From contig FR900182.1 in NCBI GenBank assembly GCA_000437755.1, positions 37,968 through 46,799 of the forward strand: DNA of 8,832 nt, in the 5' to 3' direction. Positions 6,201 through 8,832 of the stretch are shown here, piece after piece (within the stretch, counting starts at the first letter, position 1; every line of letters starts with the position of its first letter). Under the pieces are notes generated by a model. It was not told the DNA's origin and did no database searches. It was given only the letters and a program-made list of their open reading frames with translations. A program made the position numbers and the translations under genes. The stretch is from Roseburia sp. CAG:303. Its GTDB lineage: Bacteria > Bacillota > Clostridia > Lachnospirales > Lachnospiraceae.

Positions 6201-8832
6201 TAACAGATAAGGCAGGAAACTATTGTTATAAAGATGCTACCCTTGTAATAGATAGAACTGCTCCGGAAATAACGATGAATATCCCAGAGGCAATCCTTAC
6301 CAAAGGAAATAACGAATTGGTTTATAATGATACTGTAGAAGTAAAAACTAACATTAGTGAAAGTAACATTAGCAGTAAAACAATTAAAATATTTAAAAAT
6401 GGTGAGATTTGGGAAAAAGATACAGATATAAATGAATTATCAAAAACAATTACGTTAGAAGCTGTGAAGGATGAAAGCACAAAGTATGAGATTGTAATCG
6501 AATGTGAGGATAAAGCTGGAAATTCTTCGAGCCAAAGTAAAGTAATTATTATAGATAAAAAAGCTCCTGTTATTACAGAGAATTTTACAGGAAAACAAAA
6601 GAAGCAAGATAACACATATTATTATGAAGAAGCTGCATTGACAATAAGTATAAATGAAGCTAATTCTTTAAATAAGGATAAATTTTTAGAAGCAGTGACA
6701 TCAAGTATTGCGAGTAGTAGCAAAAATGCAATGGAAATAGGAGAGTTATCAGAGAATGATAATAAAATAACAATTAATTTTAAAGGAGATGCAAAATATA
6801 CTTTAAAAGTTATAGACTATACTGACGATTGTGGAAATAAAGCAACAGTAACAGTAACTCCTGAGATAACCGAGTTTACCATTGATAACACCTTACCAAC
6901 AGCTTCATCATTCAGTGTAAGTACATTTAAAAATGGAAAAGGAGAAGAATCAGAAACAATTAAAGAATGGTCTCCTGAGAAGATACTGAGTGAGAGTATT
7001 ATTGAAAATCCATATTATTCTTACACAGATCAGGATGGTAAATATGCAAGTTATACATTAGGCGGTATTTCGGATAACCTGAGTGGTATTCAGAAAGTAG
7101 AATATAATATAATCAGTACCATTTACAAAGATGAGGAAATTGGAAAGCTTAAAGATTGGAAAGATGCAACAACCGATGTAAAAGATAATAGTTTGAATAT
7201 TAAGCTTGAAAAAGAAGGCACAAACTATATCTACTACAGATTAACCGATAATGCTGGAAATGTAAGATATTACAGTGGTGTGGGAATTGTTATTGATGTA
7301 ACAGCTCCAGTGATAACATATACATATGTTAATGAAAACGGAAAAGACGAGGAAAAAAAGCCAAAAATTTCTGCTTCAAAAACTTTTGAAACAAAAACTT
7401 TTGAGACAAACGTCGCAGTAAAAATACAGGTAAAAGAGGTTAATTTAGAAAACACGACAGTCAAAGTTAAAAAAGATGATGATAATGCGGAAGTAAATTA
7501 TGATAATTTGACTTGGACGGTCGATGGCGATACGAGAACTGCTTACTTAAACTTTGCAAGTAGAGATAAAGGAGAGCGTAACCAGTACACAATTACAACC
7601 AGTGTTACGGATAAGGCTGGTAATCAACAAAAACATACGGAAATTGTGATTATCGACAGAAAGTCACCAGAGATTACCCTGACAGCGGATAATAATGATA
7701 ATAAAAAAGCCCCACATTACTATGATGGAGAAAGAAGCATTTTTGTTAAAATTGTAGAACAGGATTCGCTGGACAAAAGAGCATTTCGTGAAGCAATCGT
7801 TAAGGGAATTTCTGTAAAAGACATTACAGATAGTGGTATTACTGGTACAAAGCAGACAGATGCCAAGGTTACACAAGCTGTATCTATAGTGGATAAGAAT
7901 AACAAGGTCCTTTATACTATCAGTGAATGGAAAGAAGTTGATGAAAAAACTGGTGGTTATACAGTTACTTTTAAAGCGGATGCCATGTATACAGTTGATC
8001 TTTCCTATTCGGATTTATGCGGAAATACGGCAAATGTAACGGCTGCAGATGATACAAGATCATTTGTTATAGACAGTCAGGCACCGGTTATAGAAGTCAC
8101 ATATAACGATAATAGTGAGAATAAAGAAAAAGACCATTATTATAAGGGCGACAGAAAAGCAACCGTAACCGTAAAAGATTTAAGCTGCATCTATGAAAAT
8201 ACGATTCAGAATGTTGCAGTTGGTGCAGATAACACAGGTATTACCGGGATTGGTTACAGCATAACTGCAAAAGATGAAAAAGACGCGGCAGTATCAGATA
8301 ATAAATCAGGCTGGGTTAGCGATGGTAACTGGTCATATGACAGCGATAAACGCCAGTACACCAGAGATATTATATTTACAGGTGATGCGATTTACACATT
8401 TTCTGTAAATGGCACCGATATCTGCGGAAATAAATCAGAATTAAAAGATGAAAAATCAGATATTGTGTACCAGGCAGCAGATGGAACATCCTTCGTGATT
8501 GACACACAGGCACCGGTCGTAACTGTTGAATATAATGACAGCAGTAAATTACAGGATCATTATTATAGTGATACCAGAACAGCGACCATAAGCGTAAAGG
8601 ATTTAAGTTATGTTTATGAGAACTGGATGGAAAAGCAGAATGATGCGGCAAAATCAGATGTAGAAACCGTATCAAAGCGCATGAATATCACTCTGACAGC
8701 AAAAGATGCAGCTGGAAATGATATCAATGCCATGACACAGAGCGGATGGAGCTTTGCAGATGGAACATACAGATATGTCATCACTTATGGCGAAGCAGCC
8801 GGAAGTAAAGTAGATGCAATCTTTACAAGTGC
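3149..8832 (+). CDS. Giant secreted multi-Ig-module surface protein, 3' end missing
   Basis: One frame stays open from ATG 3149 to the window edge (1,894 full codons, no stop found on translation). Residues 1-36 form a signal peptide: basic M-E-I-S-K-K-L-K-R, a hydrophobic core, and A-Y-A before E37 as likely cleavage site. Residues 47-160 resemble a Cna-B-like fold (V-T-L-K-F-Q-W-K, F-Y-L-Y-E-K, then K-I-T-G-L-D and Y-A-Y-E-V), with an acidic Thr/Asp-rich insert at 92-119. Residues 170-310 may be a second beta domain that I cannot classify. From residue 313 there are 13 junctions of the form (I/V)-D-x-x-A-P, most preceded by D-x-x-G-N, the hallmark of bacterial Ig-like modules of adhesins; the thirteenth module runs off the edge. 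Known families with these motifs act as adhesins or stalks, and in some the Asp residues at module borders bind calcium. No catalytic domain or cell-wall anchor is visible; an anchor would lie in the missing C terminus. It probably shares the operon with the kinase genes. Surface location: high confidence; adhesion: inference. Confidence 0.92.
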   Translation, partial: MEISKKLKRIISLVLVWVMFTTCIPDSFISVVRAYAEEALMKKTADVTLKFQWKNAETDAYAQDLRFYLYEKTDGGYVEASKTDADREIIYEYEETGTDAPESTKTDGTDKDGDSEENELAVQAENAGQIAIRITKNPNECTVKITGLDSDKEYAYEVKDETVGTDKKLRSVFAKLNTSENEQEIRLTEDYSSKAKVTIQAYIALPDEYKKAEEAITWNIYSVVGERENRTRGKLLLSSSEDNKVTVVKSNVKDIKIEDITEIYSEYAVEFEGENINSVFYVDSSDLNEEQYIYTLGTESEPRELDAIDLEAPVITASPTEVENGNKLLTVDNDNRIYTYANPGDGNKITLTYTITDANITQDNLSKSSFLVNGEETTVSWSKNNDNNSFSCAYDFTGEENTVKITCTDSYGNETTYTETVRIITTAPVVNISFSDSGLYSKDTGEYYYNSRTVAITLESGYAEDDLSDLKTAIIKGIKVKDYNGKDISLSYDSDKSKEETFYENYFTITDIKENNKIIGFEVSFNKDCFYEMTLEYTDRSNNTCTAYKTAPDEKLAFYIDKTAPEVTAKLTLRNYKGENKVYNSLYDSLGENPYYSTGLPLVESQLQPAKIMLEAKDNGSGVNAGYYYDSETIMTPNDLQKINISEWVEYTKEADITKDGNHYIYYKVVDNTGNVGYYNGLGFVMDNTAPVISMSVKDKTDKNAFWNGTEDVYTSGKDVTLEVDISDANLDTKTKQVIITKDGNIVTDYTVGWQSDKNEETASIGLAGADKQTHKYVVTVECADEAGNPASLTKTIIIDKTAPCVTIEFNAENKNGLDVSETINYTSVGITFTLSEEDSYSEDGFKTAVEAVFKNVENLKFPEVANNADGTHSIFVKLENDGIYKLNGFEYEDKCGNKVVVDNSDQLKTSFTIDNTAPKGEIGIWLNKNEKASEAAKKDALVGTEGRFKLSNITDKTAGIVSNELGAYIEYKLTNSSIEQKSLENVTDWDVENIESDNSVKIQVPDKDGQYYIYFKITDKAGNYCYKDATLVIDRTAPEITMNIPEAILTKGNNELVYNDTVEVKTNISESNISSKTIKIFKNGEIWEKDTDINELSKTITLEAVKDESTKYEIVIECEDKAGNSSSQSKVIIIDKKAPVITENFTGKQKKQDNTYYYEEAALTISINEANSLNKDKFLEAVTSSIASSSKNAMEIGELSENDNKITINFKGDAKYTLKVIDYTDDCGNKATVTVTPEITEFTIDNTLPTASSFSVSTFKNGKGEESETIKEWSPEKILSESIIENPYYSYTDQDGKYASYTLGGISDNLSGIQKVEYNIISTIYKDEEIGKLKDWKDATTDVKDNSLNIKLEKEGTNYIYYRLTDNAGNVRYYSGVGIVIDVTAPVITYTYVNENGKDEEKKPKISASKTFETKTFETNVAVKIQVKEVNLENTTVKVKKDDDNAEVNYDNLTWTVDGDTRTAYLNFASRDKGERNQYTITTSVTDKAGNQQKHTEIVIIDRKSPEITLTADNNDNKKAPHYYDGERSIFVKIVEQDSLDKRAFREAIVKGISVKDITDSGITGTKQTDAKVTQAVSIVDKNNKVLYTISEWKEVDEKTGGYTVTFKADAMYTVDLSYSDLCGNTANVTAADDTRSFVIDSQAPVIEVTYNDNSENKEKDHYYKGDRKATVTVKDLSCIYENTIQNVAVGADNTGITGIGYSITAKDEKDAAVSDNKSGWVSDGNWSYDSDKRQYTRDIIFTGDAIYTFSVNGTDICGNKSELKDEKSDIVYQAADGTSFVIDTQAPVVTVEYNDSSKLQDHYYSDTRTATISVKDLSYVYENWMEKQNDAAKSDVETVSKRMNITLTAKDAAGNDINAMTQSGWSFADGTYRYVITYGEAAGSKVDAIFTS
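4085..5221 (+). repeat. First A-B-C set of Ig-like modules
   Basis: Module borders are the Pro codons at 4085, 4430, 4841 and 5219, giving modules of 115, 137 and 126 residues (protein residues 313-691). A1 carries T-I-T-D-A-N-I and ends in C-T-D-S-Y-G-N. B1 carries Y-Y-Y-N-S-R-T-V, then a helix-like K-T-A-I-I-K-G-I-K-V-K-D. C1 carries E-N-P-Y-Y-S, G-S-G-V, and Y-I-Y-Y-K-V-V-D-N-T-G-N-V. The first border is atypical (I-D-L-E-A-P) and the second is I-I-T-T-A-P. Confidence 0.75.
5219..6265 (+). repeat. Second A-B-C set of Ig-like modules
   Basis: Borders are at 5219, 5558, 5903 and 6263; modules are 113, 115 and 120 residues, 348 in total. A2 has V-D-I-S-D-A-N-L-D and C-A-D-E-A-G-N. B2 has a Ser/Asp-rich S-E-E-D-S-Y and F-K-T-A-V, ending in D-K-C-G-N. 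C2 has T-A-G-I-V, I-E-Y-K-L and Y-Y-I-Y-F-K-I-T-D-K-A-G-N. The order of type-specific features matches the first set. Confidence 0.75.
6263..7309 (+). repeat. Third A-B-C set of Ig-like modules
   Basis: Borders are at 6263, 6566, 6896 and 7307; modules are 101, 110 and 137 residues, again 348 in total, exactly the same set length as the preceding one although the individual modules differ. A3 has N-I-S-E-S-N-I and C-E-D-K-A-G-N. B3 has T-Y-Y-Y-E-E, F-L-E-A-V and D-D-C-G-N. C3 has E-N-P-Y-Y-S, L-S-G-I and Y-I-Y-Y-R-L-T-D-N-A-G-N-V-R-Y-Y. Confidence 0.75.
7307..8086 (+). repeat. Fourth A-B pair of Ig-like modules, C module absent
   Basis: Borders are at 7307, 7667 and 8084; modules are 120 and 139 residues. 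A4 has V-K-E-V-N-L-E and T-D-K-A-G-N, has lost the Cys seen near this loop in A1-A3, and contains a 5-residue duplication. B4 has H-Y-Y-D-G-E-R, E-Q-D-S-L, F-R-E-A-I-V-K-G-I-S-V-K-D and D-L-C-G-N. A D-type module follows directly instead of a C module. Confidence 0.75.
7377..7406 (+). repeat. 15-bp tandem duplication (K-T-F-E-T twice)
   Basis: Bases 7377-7391 and 7392-7406 are adjacent 15-mers that match at 14 of 15 positions. In frame they duplicate K-T-F-E-T near the start of module A4. The A/T-rich runs fit a replication-slippage origin. Confidence 0.8.
8084..8832 (+). repeat. Two tandem D-type Ig-like modules, second one cut by the window edge
   Basis: D1 runs from the Pro codon at 8084 to that at 8513 (143 residues); D2 starts there and is cut after 106 codons. 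Both open with Q-A-P-V, then Y-N-D, D-H-Y-Y, R-x-A-T and V-K-D-L-S, then Y-E-N, and later carry T-A-K-D and a G-W-S/G-W-V turn. They resemble B modules (H-Y-Y, D-I-C-G-N in D1) but are longer and more alike to each other than any A, B or C copies, which suggests a more recent duplication. Confidence 0.75.

Noticed and set aside
5800..8675. Several minus-strand open frames of 60-100 codons within the giant gene
   Set aside because: They fall opposite the continuous plus-strand frame with its conserved module borders. Their Ser/Phe/Leu-rich products are what AT-rich Lys/Asn/Glu codons give when read in reverse.

Overview
The window looks like the chromosome of a Gram-positive anaerobic member of the Clostridia, most probably Lachnospiraceae-like. 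This rests on the moderate-to-low GC, strong AGGAGG-type ribosome binding sites, a PP2C phosphatase and transmembrane Ser/Thr kinase encoded side by side, and a giant secreted protein made of Ig-like modules. No rRNA or taxon-specific marker is present, so the assignment is an inference. All genes lie on the + strand, closely packed (one overlap, gaps of 21 and 36 bases). They read as a single operon that enters from the left and leaves to the right.

Layout. Bases 1-657 hold the 3' part of a PP2C-family protein phosphatase. Bases 679-2457 encode a complete membrane-spanning Ser/Thr kinase with all catalytic motifs. Its outer half has no recognisable PASTA repeats and instead looks helical and TPR-like. 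Bases 2447-3112 encode a small single-pass membrane protein with its tail predicted in the cytoplasm. That tail carries five E-T-T-(L/V)-L motifs and a sixth decayed copy, of the kind phosphorylated by bacterial Ser/Thr kinases and bound by FHA domains. From 3149 to the right edge runs one uninterrupted reading frame of at least 1,894 codons for a secreted protein. It has a signal peptide, an N-terminal region that may be Cna-B-like, and at least 13 Ig-like modules, each starting at an I-D-x-T-A-P type junction.

How they may work together (inference). The phosphatase and kinase would set the phosphorylation state of the threonine motifs on the small membrane protein, making it a multivalent membrane dock for an FHA-domain partner encoded elsewhere. 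Because the giant surface protein follows in the same apparent operon, a likely role is control of its export, assembly or display.

The most unusual structure is inside the giant protein. Its modules are not a simple tandem array. They fall into three types in the order A-B-C, A-B-C, A-B-C, A-B, followed by two modules of a fourth, B-related type (D-D). Base composition also changes along the gene: very AT-rich in the middle, and closer to the upstream genes at both ends. There is no gene-free stretch longer than 36 bases, and I saw no RNA gene, insertion sequence, CRISPR array or convincing terminator.
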